From Nitrosomonadales bacterium (GTDB lineage: Bacteria; Pseudomonadota; Gammaproteobacteria; Burkholderiales; SG8-41), in assembly GCA_009885185.1 (NCBI GenBank), contig VFLF01000865.1, forward strand, positions 1-5,097: a stretch of DNA of 5,097 nt. The letters are read 5' to 3'. Position numbers and translations under genes: made by a program. Each line of letters opens with the position of its first letter. Position 1 is the first letter of the stretch. This document shows, in pieces, positions 1-5,097 of the stretch. The notes beneath the pieces are model-generated. The model was not told the origin of the DNA, made no database searches, and worked only from the letters and a program-made list of their open reading frames with translations.

Positions 1-300
1 CCCGACTGGTTCCAGGGCATCAACTGGAACATTCCCAACGCGGTGCAGGCCATCGTGCCGGGCTTCGAGACGCTGGCGACCGGCCTGATGAAACAAACCA
101 TCAAAAACAAAGGCGTGGCAACCATCGCAGAATTGCGCGAACTGGCGATAGAGGCGGGCGTGAACCTGATCGGCTGTCAGATGACAGTGGATCTGTTTGG
201 ATTCACGCACGATGATTTCATTCCACAGGTCAAGGAGTATTGCGGCGCGGCGACATTCCTGCCGCTCGCGCGCGACGCGGATGTGAGTTTGTACATTTAA
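1..300 (+). CDS. dsrE2: DsrE2-like sulfur-transfer protein, C-terminal part (5' end outside window)
   Basis: The frame is open from base 1 to the TAA at 298-300 and gives 99 residues. Seen: a PGFETLATGLM stretch near residues 20-30, an ELRELAIEAGV helix (44-54), then IGCQMTVDLFG (57-67) with Cys59, and a hydrophilic tail ending DVSLYI. The order PG(M/F), ELR..A...GV, (A/G)CQM..D..G is typical of the DsrE/DsrF/DrsH-like (DsrE2) family, where the Cys of the CQM motif is the conserved reactive residue. Members carry sulfane sulfur in the cytoplasm, commonly beside TusA, rhodanese and sHdr genes of sulfur oxidisers. Cys81 is a second cysteine whose conservation I cannot judge. An internal GTG at 43 opens an 85-residue frame, but family similarity starts before it, so the real start is upstream. 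The gene is followed after 33 bases by the outer-membrane channel gene and is likely co-transcribed with it. The missing N-terminus could include membrane segments or a fused domain. Confidence 0.82.
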   Translation, partial: PDWFQGINWNIPNAVQAIVPGFETLATGLMKQTIKNKGVATIAELRELAIEAGVNLIGCQMTVDLFGFTHDDFIPQVKEYCGAATFLPLARDADVSLYI

Positions 301-319
301 TCGAAGGGCGGGTTTAACC

Positions 320-326
320 AAGGAGG
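320..326 (+). promoter_or_regulatory. Strong ribosome binding site of the outer-membrane channel gene
   Basis: AAGGAGG stands seven bases before the ATG at 334. It is the best Shine-Dalgarno match in the window and fixes the start of the channel gene. It implies the gene was selected for high translation before, or despite, the amber codon inside it. Confidence 0.85.
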
Positions 327-333
327 GGAAATC

Positions 334-1575
334 ATGAAAACAAAAGTGCTGGTTTCCGTATGCGCCATCAGTGCGGCATTCGCGGCGCCCACGGCGTTCG
401 CGACCAATGGCTACTTTCAGCATGGCTACGGCTTGAAAGCCAAAGGCATGGCGGGTGTGGGCATCGCCCTGCCGCAGGACGCGCTCGCGGCGGCCACCAA
501 CCCTGCGGGAATGGTCGCCGTCGGCAGCCGTATTGATTTTGGCGTGGACTAGTTTCGTCCGGTACGCAATACGCGATTAAGTTTCGGACCGGGCCCCTTC
601 GGCGCCGAACACGATGGCAATGGCGATCAGAATTTCCTGATTCCCGAGTTCGGCTACAACAGGATGCTGGGCGCGAATTCCTCTTTCGGCGTTTCGGTCT
701 ATGGCAATGGCGGCATGAACACCAACTACGAGTCGCTGAATACGGCGACCGGCAGCGGGATTTTCGGCGCCGGCAAACTGGGCGTCGATCTGATACAGCT
801 TTTCATTTCGCCGACGTATTCGATCAAGCTGAACCCCAATCACTCGGTCGGTGTGTCGCTCAATATCGCGCATCAGCGCTTCAAGGCTTATGGCCTGCAA
901 AATTTTGACAATGCGTTTGTCACCTCGGCGCCGGGGGCATTGACCAACAATGGCACGGATTCCGCCTGGGGCTGGGGCGTGCGCGTGGGCTGGCTCGGGC
1001 AAATCACGCCCGACCTGAGTCTGGGCGCGACCTACCAGACCAAAACACGCATGGGCAACTTCGACAAATATCGCGGATTGTTCGCCGAACAAGGCGGATT
1101 CGACATTCCCGAAAACTACGGCGTGGGCATCGCGCTGAAAGCGACACCGCAACTGACACTGGCCGCGGATATCCAGCAGATCAATTACAGCAAGATCAAA
1201 TCGGTGGGCAACAGCGGCAACCTGCCCGCGCAACTGGGATCCAGCAACGGCCCCGGTTTCGGCTGGCGCGACATGACGGTTTTCAAATTTGGCGCAAGCT
1301 ACGCGGCAAGCAACAATCTCACGCTGCGCGGCGGCGTAAGCCATGGCCGGCAACCGATTCCCGGCACGGAAACATTCTTCAATGTGCTGGCGCCGGGTGT
1401 GATTGAAAATCACCTGACGCTGGGGTTGACCTGGACGCTGGCCAACAAATCCGAGCTGTCGCTGGGCTACATGCATGGATTCAAGAAAAGCGTCACCGGC
1501 ACCGGCCCCACCACCGGCTTCAATTTCAATATGTATCAGAACTCGCTGGGCATTGCCTACGGCTGGAAAATGTAA
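334..1575 (+). pseudogene. FadL/OmpP1-type outer-membrane channel, interrupted by one in-frame TAG
   Basis: Two open stretches, 334-549 and 553-1572, lie in the same frame and are separated only by TAG at 550-552. Read through, they give about 413 codons, a normal length for the outer membrane protein transport family (OmpP1/FadL/TodX). The N-terminus is a clear Sec signal peptide (MKTK, hydrophobic core, cleavage probably after AFA at residue 23). It is followed by family marks: NGYF (25-28), GLKAKGMAGVG (33-43), LPQDALAAATNPAGM (46-60, with the NPA of the hatch region). The remainder shows repeated aromatic/glycine beta-strand patterns such as LGATYQTKTRMG and ELSLGYMHGF, and the end is IAYGWKM. 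FadL proteins let hydrophobic molecules cross the outer membrane; beside sulfur-oxidation genes the substrate could be a hydrophobic sulfur species, which is inference. The 72-residue product before the TAG could not form a barrel. The internal ATG at 664 (303 residues) lacks a signal peptide, so it is unlikely to be functional. Sequencing error, recent nonsense mutation and suppression are all possible. Confidence 0.85.
550..552 (+). other. In-frame amber codon, probably a former TGG (Trp) codon
   Basis: The codons around it read GGC GTG GAC TAG TTT CGT CCG, that is GVD-stop-FRP. In this family the equivalent place usually reads like D(W/L)FRP or D(W/L)FSP, so TGG to TAG, a single G-to-A change, is the simplest origin. 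No base is gained or lost, and codon use and protein pattern continue unchanged for more than 300 codons afterwards, so the change must be recent or a base-call error. Confidence 0.75.
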
Positions 1576-1600
1576 CGCGGGCGAAGGCCATCAAATTGAA

Positions 1601-1622
1601 AAAGGCCGGGCAACCGGCCTTT
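1601..1622. terminator. Bidirectional intrinsic terminator between converging genes
   Basis: AAAGGCCGG (1601-1609), loop GCAA, CCGGCCTTT (1614-1622) is a perfect nine-base stem. On the plus strand it runs into CTTTTTCT; on the minus strand the stem ends in CCTTTTTC. It lies 25 bases after the stop of the channel gene and 68 bases beyond the stop of the amidotransferase-like gene, so it can serve both units. Confidence 0.88.
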
Positions 1623-1690
1623 CTTTTTCTCCATGCACCGCCGGGGCTTGCGTTATCCGTCGATATCCCGAGGTGGCTGCCGGTGTCGGG

Positions 1691-2437
1691 CTATGCGTCG
1701 TCCATCCACCCGGTTTCCCGCACCAGCCCCGCCATAATAGGCACGAGAGCATCCTCCAGCGGTCGCCGTACCGCGCCCATCTGGTCAAGCTTTTCGGCGG
1801 CATCGGACGGCGCCTCCTCGAACTCCATGATTAAATCTTCGATCATTGCGCGCTTGATGCCGGGATGGCCGGCAAAACCGAACGCGGAGCGCCCTATTTG
1901 CCACACGGCGGGCCGCTCCAGTGCATCGCGCGCCAGTACCTTCGCGTAAGCGGGCGGCAGCGGCCAGTCGCGCATGTAAACCACCAGCGGAAATTCGCGC
2001 GTCAGATAATTCGCAAATGAGCTCGAAAATGAGTTTCCAGATGAGTTCCCAGATGAGCCGCCCAAGGCGTCATCGTCCACGCGATGCGCGGTAGAGATGT
2101 CAAAGGTGAGTGCGCTGGACTGCACCGTGCCACCCGCCGCCAGCGCCAGTATCTGTGCGCCCAACCCGATGCCGATCACCGGCCACTCGCGCATCAGACA
2201 CGCGCGCGCAAGTTCGATCTCCTCTTTCAGCGTCGGCAGATCGCGCGCACCCGCGCTGCCCCACGGCCCGCCGCCGAGCAGTATCAGACCATCTGCAATC
2301 TTGTCGCGATGCGGCAGCGCTTCCTTGCCCGCGAACGGGCGGTAATACTTGAAGCGCACGTTGCGGCCTTCGAGATGATCTTCGATCAGCCCGAGGTATT
2401 CGGCCGAGGTGTGTTGCAGGACGTGAAGTTGTTTCAT
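1691..2437 (-). CDS. Class I glutamine-amidotransferase-like protein without the catalytic Cys
   Basis: This 248-residue protein starts with MKQLHVLQH and has the class I GATase (GMP-synthase-like) fold pattern: an LLGGGPWGSA oxyanion-type loop (53-62), then PVIGIGLGAQILALAAGG (86-103) at the nucleophile elbow, and FGFAGHPGIKRAMIEDLI (186-203) at the catalytic His. In active members the elbow reads GxCxGxQ and the His motif HPE. Here residue 91 is Gly (codon GGG at 2165-2167) and residue 193 is Gly (codon GGC), while His191 remains. Loss of both Cys and Glu argues against glutaminase activity. A Ser/Gly/Asn-rich insert (126-141) is encoded by 12-base repeats. It is the last gene of the minus-strand operon, 60 bases after the lipoate ligase. 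ATG 2437 has no convincing Shine-Dalgarno, but no other ATG, GTG or TTG start exists in frame before the TAA upstream at 2492-2494. The role is unknown; a ligand-binding, partner or regulatory role in lipoate assembly is inference. Confidence 0.87.
   Translation of the reverse strand: MKQLHVLQHTSAEYLGLIEDHLEGRNVRFKYYRPFAGKEALPHRDKIADGLILLGGGPWGSAGARDLPTLKEEIELARACLMREWPVIGIGLGAQILALAAGGTVQSSALTFDISTAHRVDDDALGGSSGNSSGNSFSSSFANYLTREFPLVVYMRDWPLPPAYAKVLARDALERPAVWQIGRSAFGFAGHPGIKRAMIEDLIMEFEEAPSDAAEKLDQMGAVRRPLEDALVPIMAGLVRETGWMDDA
2013..2060. repeat. Four tandem imperfect 12-base units inside the amidotransferase-like gene
   Basis: Units 2013-2024, 2025-2036, 2037-2048 and 2049-2060 all carry ATGAG at the same place: GCAAATGAGCTC, GAAAATGAGTTT, CCAGATGAGTTC, CCAGATGAGCCG. 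On the coding minus strand they give a Gly/Ser/Asn/Phe-rich loop (about residues 126-141) placed between the two conserved halves of the domain. The unit length is a multiple of three, so copy-number change keeps the frame. Confidence 0.85.
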
Positions 2438-2459
2438 GCTGCCGCGCGCATCAAGTATC

Positions 2460-2491
2460 GGGGTATCATTGTAAGTATTTGTTTTTAAACA
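2460..2491 (-). repeat. Copy A of a repeated operon-gap element
   Basis: The 24 bases 2468-2491 match 4851-4874 at 23 of 24 positions, and the adjoining GGGGTATC (2460-2467) also recurs near the other copy (4828-4835), there separated by 15 more bases. Read on the minus strand the element starts TGTTTAAAAACA (near palindrome, five-base arms) and ends TACTTACAAT. It lies in the AT-rich gap between the lipoate ligase and the amidotransferase-like gene. The single mismatch breaks the perfect symmetry found in copy B. Confidence 0.85.
2468..2473 (-). promoter_or_regulatory. Possible -10 box before the amidotransferase-like gene
   Basis: On the minus strand the repeat ends in TACAAT, five of six bases of the sigma-70 -10 consensus. 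I see no good -35 hexamer 16-18 bases upstream, so a promoter here would need an activator or be weak. The same hexamer recurs in the copy before the radical SAM gene. It is equally possible that this is only AT-rich gap sequence. Confidence 0.25.
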
Positions 2492-2497
2492 TTATTT

Positions 2498-3568
2498 TTA
2501 TTTCGTCTTTTGCACGGCGGCTTCGAACGCGGCGCGAAAATCCGCCGGCGTGACGGTCAGCAAACCGGTTTTTGCCTGCGCGAAAAACGCTTCGATGGCG
2601 CCACCCGCCTGCGCCACCGCCACGCCGCGCAGCGCTGCTTCCAGATCAAAAATAGTGCGCGGCGGCGTGACAAAAAAATCACCGGTGAACAGCGCTTCGC
2701 GTATGCGTTTGTGCGCTTCGCCCTCCAGGCGCACATAGACGGTGATCGCGCCGCCCGCGCTGGCGTGGCTGCCTGTGAGCACATCCCCGTCCACCCCGGC
2801 GCCGGGATCGTCAATCTCCATCACAAAAGCGTCCGTGCCGGTTTCCTCGTCATGCAAGCGCGCGGCGAGTGATTCTTCCTCCGCGGTGATCACGCCGCGC
2901 GTGGGCGCGATACCCAGTCGTTCGGCAAATCCGGCGAGCAGCGCTTCCTGCACCGCGGCTTGGGACGGTGCAGCGCCCAACAGTTCGCGCAGCGTCACCA
3001 CGCGCTGCGCGGCGGAATCCAGCGCGCGCTTGGCGAGCTTGGCTTGCGGCACGTTGAGCGCGGCCACCATGTCCGCCGGGTTCATGTCGATCAACACCGT
3101 GCCCTGATAGAACAGCGTGTCGCCGTCGAAGAAGCCGCCAGTGCCGCTGACTTTGCGGCCCTCGACTTCGATATCGTTGCGCGGACGGTATTTCGCGTTC
3201 ACGCCGAGCCGCGACAGCCCCGCCGCCGCCGCCTCGCAGATTTCGCGCGTGAGATCGGCGAGCGAGGTGATGCCGAGTGTGGCGCGATGAAACACCAACT
3301 CCCAGCCGAGCTGGCCCTCGTCGAAATAAATCGCGCCGCCGCCGGTGATGCGGCGCGCGATGCCGATGCCGCGCGCGCGACAATGATCGAGATTGATTTC
3401 GCGCGACAACGCCTGATGGCGGCCCACCAGCGCGCTGGGCGTGAAGTGCAGGAAACGCACGGTGTCGGGTATCAACCCTGACTTGTGCGCATCGATCAGC
3501 GCCTGATCGAACGCGATATTGCGCCGCCCGTCGCGCAGCCCGGTATCGATGACGCGAAACGGTTTCAA
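2498..3568 (-). CDS. slpl(AB): Lipoate-protein ligase with fused accessory domain, sLpl(AB) type
   Basis: This 356-residue cytoplasmic protein has an LplA catalytic domain (about 1-245) and a C-terminal LplB-like accessory domain (about 260-356). Seen: RRITGGGAIYFDEGQLGWELVF (72-93), the lipoate-pocket motif; ND.EVEGRKVSGTGGFFDG (131-149) with Lys139, the lysine that contacts the lipoyl-adenylate; then LFYQGTVLIDMN (152-163). The accessory part has GGAITVYVRLEG and ALFTGDFFVTPP (292-303), the GDFF stretch typical of that domain. The reaction is ATP-dependent attachment of lipoate or octanoate to a lysine of a carrier domain. A combined A+B ligase next to LipS-type genes is the arrangement reported for sulfur oxidisers that lipoylate LbpA. 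The start is TTG (3566-3568): it shares two bases (TTGA) with the TGA of the radical SAM gene, an upstream in-frame stop leaves no ATG choice, and a weak GAAG lies seven bases before it (3576-3579). This suggests translational coupling. The main alternative, an ordinary salvage LplA, is less likely given the neighbours. Confidence 0.9.
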   Translation of the reverse strand: MKPFRVIDTGLRDGRRNIAFDQALIDAHKSGLIPDTVRFLHFTPSALVGRHQALSREINLDHCRARGIGIARRITGGGAIYFDEGQLGWELVFHRATLGITSLADLTREICEAAAAGLSRLGVNAKYRPRNDIEVEGRKVSGTGGFFDGDTLFYQGTVLIDMNPADMVAALNVPQAKLAKRALDSAAQRVVTLRELLGAAPSQAAVQEALLAGFAERLGIAPTRGVITAEEESLAARLHDEETGTDAFVMEIDDPGAGVDGDVLTGSHASAGGAITVYVRLEGEAHKRIREALFTGDFFVTPPRTIFDLEAALRGVAVAQAGGAIEAFFAQAKTGLLTVTPADFRAAFEAAVQKTK

Positions 3569-4824
3569 TGCTTTACTTCAACAATGCGCAACTGACGGCG
3601 AATCTTTTTTACGTCGCTCTTGTTGGGCGCGAACGGAAAGCTCGCGATATTCGACGGCGGCGAATCGCCATAGGGACGGTCGCAGGCCGAAATATCCTCG
3701 GCAAATTTGCCGGGGCAGCCGGAGGTGCGAAACGCCACGCCCGCGTTGATCACGTCGTCCAGTTCGCTTTGCGCCATGCCGAAATCGGTGACGCGGCCCT
3801 CGCCGTCGAATTTCATTTGCGTGACACGCACGCCGCGATAGTCGATGAGATAACGCGCCAACTGCACGCGCCGCCACTGGTCGCGCGGCGTGGCCGGCAG
3901 ATGATCCATCAGTGAACCCTTCTCCGGGAAAAAGCAGAACATGTGGCTGTGCCCGCCCATATCGACGAGTTGCTGCACCAGCGTCAGCACGTCGTGCTCG
4001 GTCTCACCCATGCCGACAATGATGTGCGCGCCGAATTTTTGCGGGCCGAAAATATCGCGAGCGTCGTTCAAAATTTCCCAGTATTTGGCCCACGAATGCG
4101 GCGACTGTACGCCCTTGCCGCGCGTGCGGTCAAAAATCTCCGGCGTGGCGGCATCCAGCGCCACGGTAAAAATATCCGCGCCGAGTTCATGCAGGCGCTC
4201 AACGTCGCTGCGCTGCATGGTGGTCGGATTCGACAGGATCGACACCGGGATTGTCTCCGGCGAAATGCGATCGGTCCATTGCTTTAACACCGTCACCGTG
4301 TCGTCATCCGAGCGCGGATGCGTAATCATCGAAATGCACATGCGGTGAAACGGACTCGCCGCGCCGTCGCTCGTCACCTTGGCGATGACTTTTTCCAGCG
4401 GCACCGCCGGCCAATCGACGCGGATGAAATTGCGGTCGGCGTAATCGCGCTCGGCCTCGCGATGGCGCGCGAGCCCGCAATACGCGCAGTTGGCGCGGCA
4501 GCCTTCCGGGTACGACAACAGCAGGTTCAGGCAGCGCGTGCATTCGCAGCGATACATCTTGCCCGACATGATGCCCAGCGTGATCGCCGCCGCCGTGGAC
4601 ATCTGCACGTATTCCGGCGAGCGCATGTGCGGCGTGAGGATGTTGTAGTTGGGCAGATACACGCCCTGCGGTGCGACGTTGTTAGCCTTGACGCGCCCGC
4701 CGTTGCGCATTTCCTTCGGCGGCATCAGCGGTTGGCGCGGTTGCATCAGCGCGGCGGGGTTGTGATCCAGCGTCGCGGTGGCGTTGTTGGCAATCGATTC
4801 AGCATCAGGCCGTTGGCAACTCAT
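3565..4824 (-). CDS. lipS2: Radical SAM lipoyl synthase component, LipS type (probably LipS2)
   Basis: This 419-residue protein has the radical SAM cluster motif CRANCAYC (Cys109, Cys113, Cys116; CX3CX2C). Further radical SAM core marks follow: a strand CISMITHP (163-170), VSILSNPTT (194-202), and HIIVGMGETEHD (267-278). Outside the core are extra cysteines: YRCECTRC (Cys93, Cys95, Cys98) just before the core, and Cys370 and Cys381 near the end, followed by a Ser-containing SNIASFPF (391-398). These may hold an auxiliary iron-sulfur cluster that donates sulfur, as in lipoyl synthases; that assignment is inference. In Thermococcus kodakarensis two such proteins, LipS1 and LipS2, together replace LipA and insert sulfur at C6 and C8 of the octanoyl chain. 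The place directly before the sLpl gene, behind a possible lipT, points to LipS2 rather than LipS1, but sequence alone does not let me decide. ATG 4824 is supported by AAGGAT eight bases upstream. A biotin-synthase-like enzyme of other function is the main alternative. Confidence 0.82.
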   Translation of the reverse strand: MSCQRPDAESIANNATATLDHNPAALMQPRQPLMPPKEMRNGGRVKANNVAPQGVYLPNYNILTPHMRSPEYVQMSTAAAITLGIMSGKMYRCECTRCLNLLLSYPEGCRANCAYCGLARHREAERDYADRNFIRVDWPAVPLEKVIAKVTSDGAASPFHRMCISMITHPRSDDDTVTVLKQWTDRISPETIPVSILSNPTTMQRSDVERLHELGADIFTVALDAATPEIFDRTRGKGVQSPHSWAKYWEILNDARDIFGPQKFGAHIIVGMGETEHDVLTLVQQLVDMGGHSHMFCFFPEKGSLMDHLPATPRDQWRRVQLARYLIDYRGVRVTQMKFDGEGRVTDFGMAQSELDDVINAGVAFRTSGCPGKFAEDISACDRPYGDSPPSNIASFPFAPNKSDVKKIRRQLRIVEVKH

Positions 4825-4827
4825 GAG

Positions 4828-4874
4828 GGGGTATCCTTATCAGGCGGTTTATTGTAAGTATTTGTTTTAAAACA
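4828..4874 (-). repeat. Copy B of the repeated operon-gap element
   Basis: Bases 4851-4874 match 2468-2491 at 23 of 24 positions; GGGGTATC at 4828-4835 is shared too, with 15 unmatched bases between. The minus-strand half TGTTTTAAAACA (4863-4874) is a perfect 12-base palindrome, suited to a dimeric regulator. The other half ends TACTTACAAT, with TACAAT (4851-4856) resembling a -10 box. The element fills most of the 54-base gap between the possible lipT end and the radical SAM gene. Confidence 0.85.
4833..4838 (-). promoter_or_regulatory. Ribosome binding site of the radical SAM gene
   Basis: On the minus strand AAGGAT lies eight bases before the ATG at 4824 and selects this start over the internal Met27, Met34 and Met39 codons. 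It falls in the 15 extra bases plus shared 8-mer that distinguish this leader from the related one before the amidotransferase-like gene, which lacks the AAG. Confidence 0.65.
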
Positions 4875-4878
4875 GCAT

Positions 4879-5097
4879 TTATTGTGACGTCCAATATTGC
4901 GGATAGGCGATCCAGCCCCGCCGCAATGCGTCCTTGTCGCGCTGTGTCGTGGCCAGCGCCTCGCGGCGGCGTTGCGCGCGCGCCAACGCCGCGCCGAATA
5001 CATCGTCGAGTTCTTCCGCGTAATCTGCGGGCGCGGACGTATCACTGGCATCACCAGCATTACCACGGAGCGTTGCCGCCGCCGCGCGCCCCGCAAG
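4879..5097 (-). CDS. C-terminal end of a protein, possibly the flavoprotein LipT (5' end outside window)
   Basis: On the minus strand a frame is open from the window edge to TAA at 4879-4881 and gives 72 residues. It begins with an Ala/Gly-rich, then acidic stretch (DYAEELDDVFGAALARAQ), continues with an Arg-rich helix (RRREALATTQRDKDALRRG) and ends GWIAYPQYWTSQ. The pattern looks like a real, helical C-terminus with an aromatic tail. It is preferable to the overlapping 91-residue frame at 4821-5096, which is Arg-rich and would run over the radical SAM start. No diagnostic domain is visible, so the product is not recognised from sequence. The guess of LipT, an FAD-dependent geranylgeranyl-reductase-like oxidoreductase thought to deliver electrons to the LipS enzymes, rests on the reported order lipS1-lipT-lipS2-sLpl(AB). 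It is the first visible gene of the operon, 54 bases before the radical SAM gene. Confidence 0.55.
   Translation of the reverse strand, partial: LAGRAAAATLRGNAGDASDTSAPADYAEELDDVFGAALARAQRRREALATTQRDKDALRRGWIAYPQYWTSQ

Noticed and set aside
577..1476. 299-codon minus-strand open frame opposite the channel gene
   Set aside because: The plus strand reads as a continuous beta-barrel protein with family motifs; the minus frame is Arg/Ala/Gln-rich without motifs, a typical shadow in G+C-rich DNA.
664..1575. Independent 303-residue gene starting at ATG 664
   Set aside because: It is in the same frame as the signal-peptide part, similarity to the channel family continues upstream of 664, no ribosome binding site precedes it and it would lack a signal peptide.
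1475..1949. Plus-strand frames starting at 1475 and 1596 and the minus frame 1591-1803
   Set aside because: They run through the terminator hairpin and the 3' end of the amidotransferase-like gene and have no family-like sequence.
2013..2060. Possible CRISPR-like array
   Set aside because: The units are 12 bases, directly abutting and without spacers; they form a coding tandem repeat.
2960..3481. Plus- and minus-strand frames (2960-3481 and 2850-3383) over the ligase gene
   Set aside because: Both are shadows of the LplA domain; neither shows a motif or ribosome binding site.
4318..4857. 179-codon plus-strand frame opposite the radical SAM gene
   Set aside because: Composition is His/Arg/Ala-rich and it lies wholly opposite the cysteine motifs of a recognisable gene.
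4821..5096. 91-codon minus-strand frame at the right edge
   Set aside because: It is Arg-rich, crosses the repeat element and the ribosome binding site, and overlaps the radical SAM start; the frame ending at 4879 gives a far more protein-like sequence.

Overview
The window looks like a piece of a G+C-rich genome from a proteobacterial, chemolithotrophic sulfur oxidiser. It appears to sit at the edge of a locus for the sulfur-oxidising heterodisulfide-reductase-like (sHdr) pathway. The basis is gene content: a DsrE2-type sulfur-transfer protein beside a set of lipoate-assembly genes of the kind known from organisms that make lipoate for the sHdr partner protein LbpA. No sHdr or LbpA gene lies inside the window, and I cannot name the genus.

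Layout. Plus strand, left: the 3' part of a dsrE2-like gene (1-300), then, 33 bases on and behind a strong ribosome binding site, a FadL/OmpP1-type outer-membrane channel gene (334-1575). The channel gene is broken by one in-frame amber codon at 550-552; the reading frame is otherwise intact on both sides. A hairpin with T-runs on both strands (1601-1622) ends this unit and probably also the opposing one. Minus strand, read right to left: the C-terminal end of a protein that may be the flavoprotein LipT (4879-5097), a radical SAM protein of the LipS type, probably LipS2 (3565-4824), a two-domain lipoate-protein ligase sLpl(AB) (2498-3568), and a class I glutamine-amidotransferase-like protein (1691-2437). 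The two units converge.

How the genes fit together. The minus-strand genes look like one operon for a lipoate route that does not use LipA/LipB: the ligase would load octanoate or lipoate onto a carrier protein, and the LipS pair, with electrons perhaps supplied through LipT, would insert the two sulfurs. The expected client is LbpA, which works with sHdr in the cytoplasm; DsrE2 would pass sulfane sulfur into the same pathway, and the outer-membrane channel could bring in a hydrophobic sulfur compound. These links are inference from family knowledge and neighbourhood.

The less expected features are: the amidotransferase-like protein has Gly in place of the catalytic Cys and also lacks the Glu of the usual HPE motif; its gene contains four tandem 12-base units; and two operon gaps carry a nearly identical 24-base element with a palindromic half and a possible -10 box, plus a further shared 8-mer.
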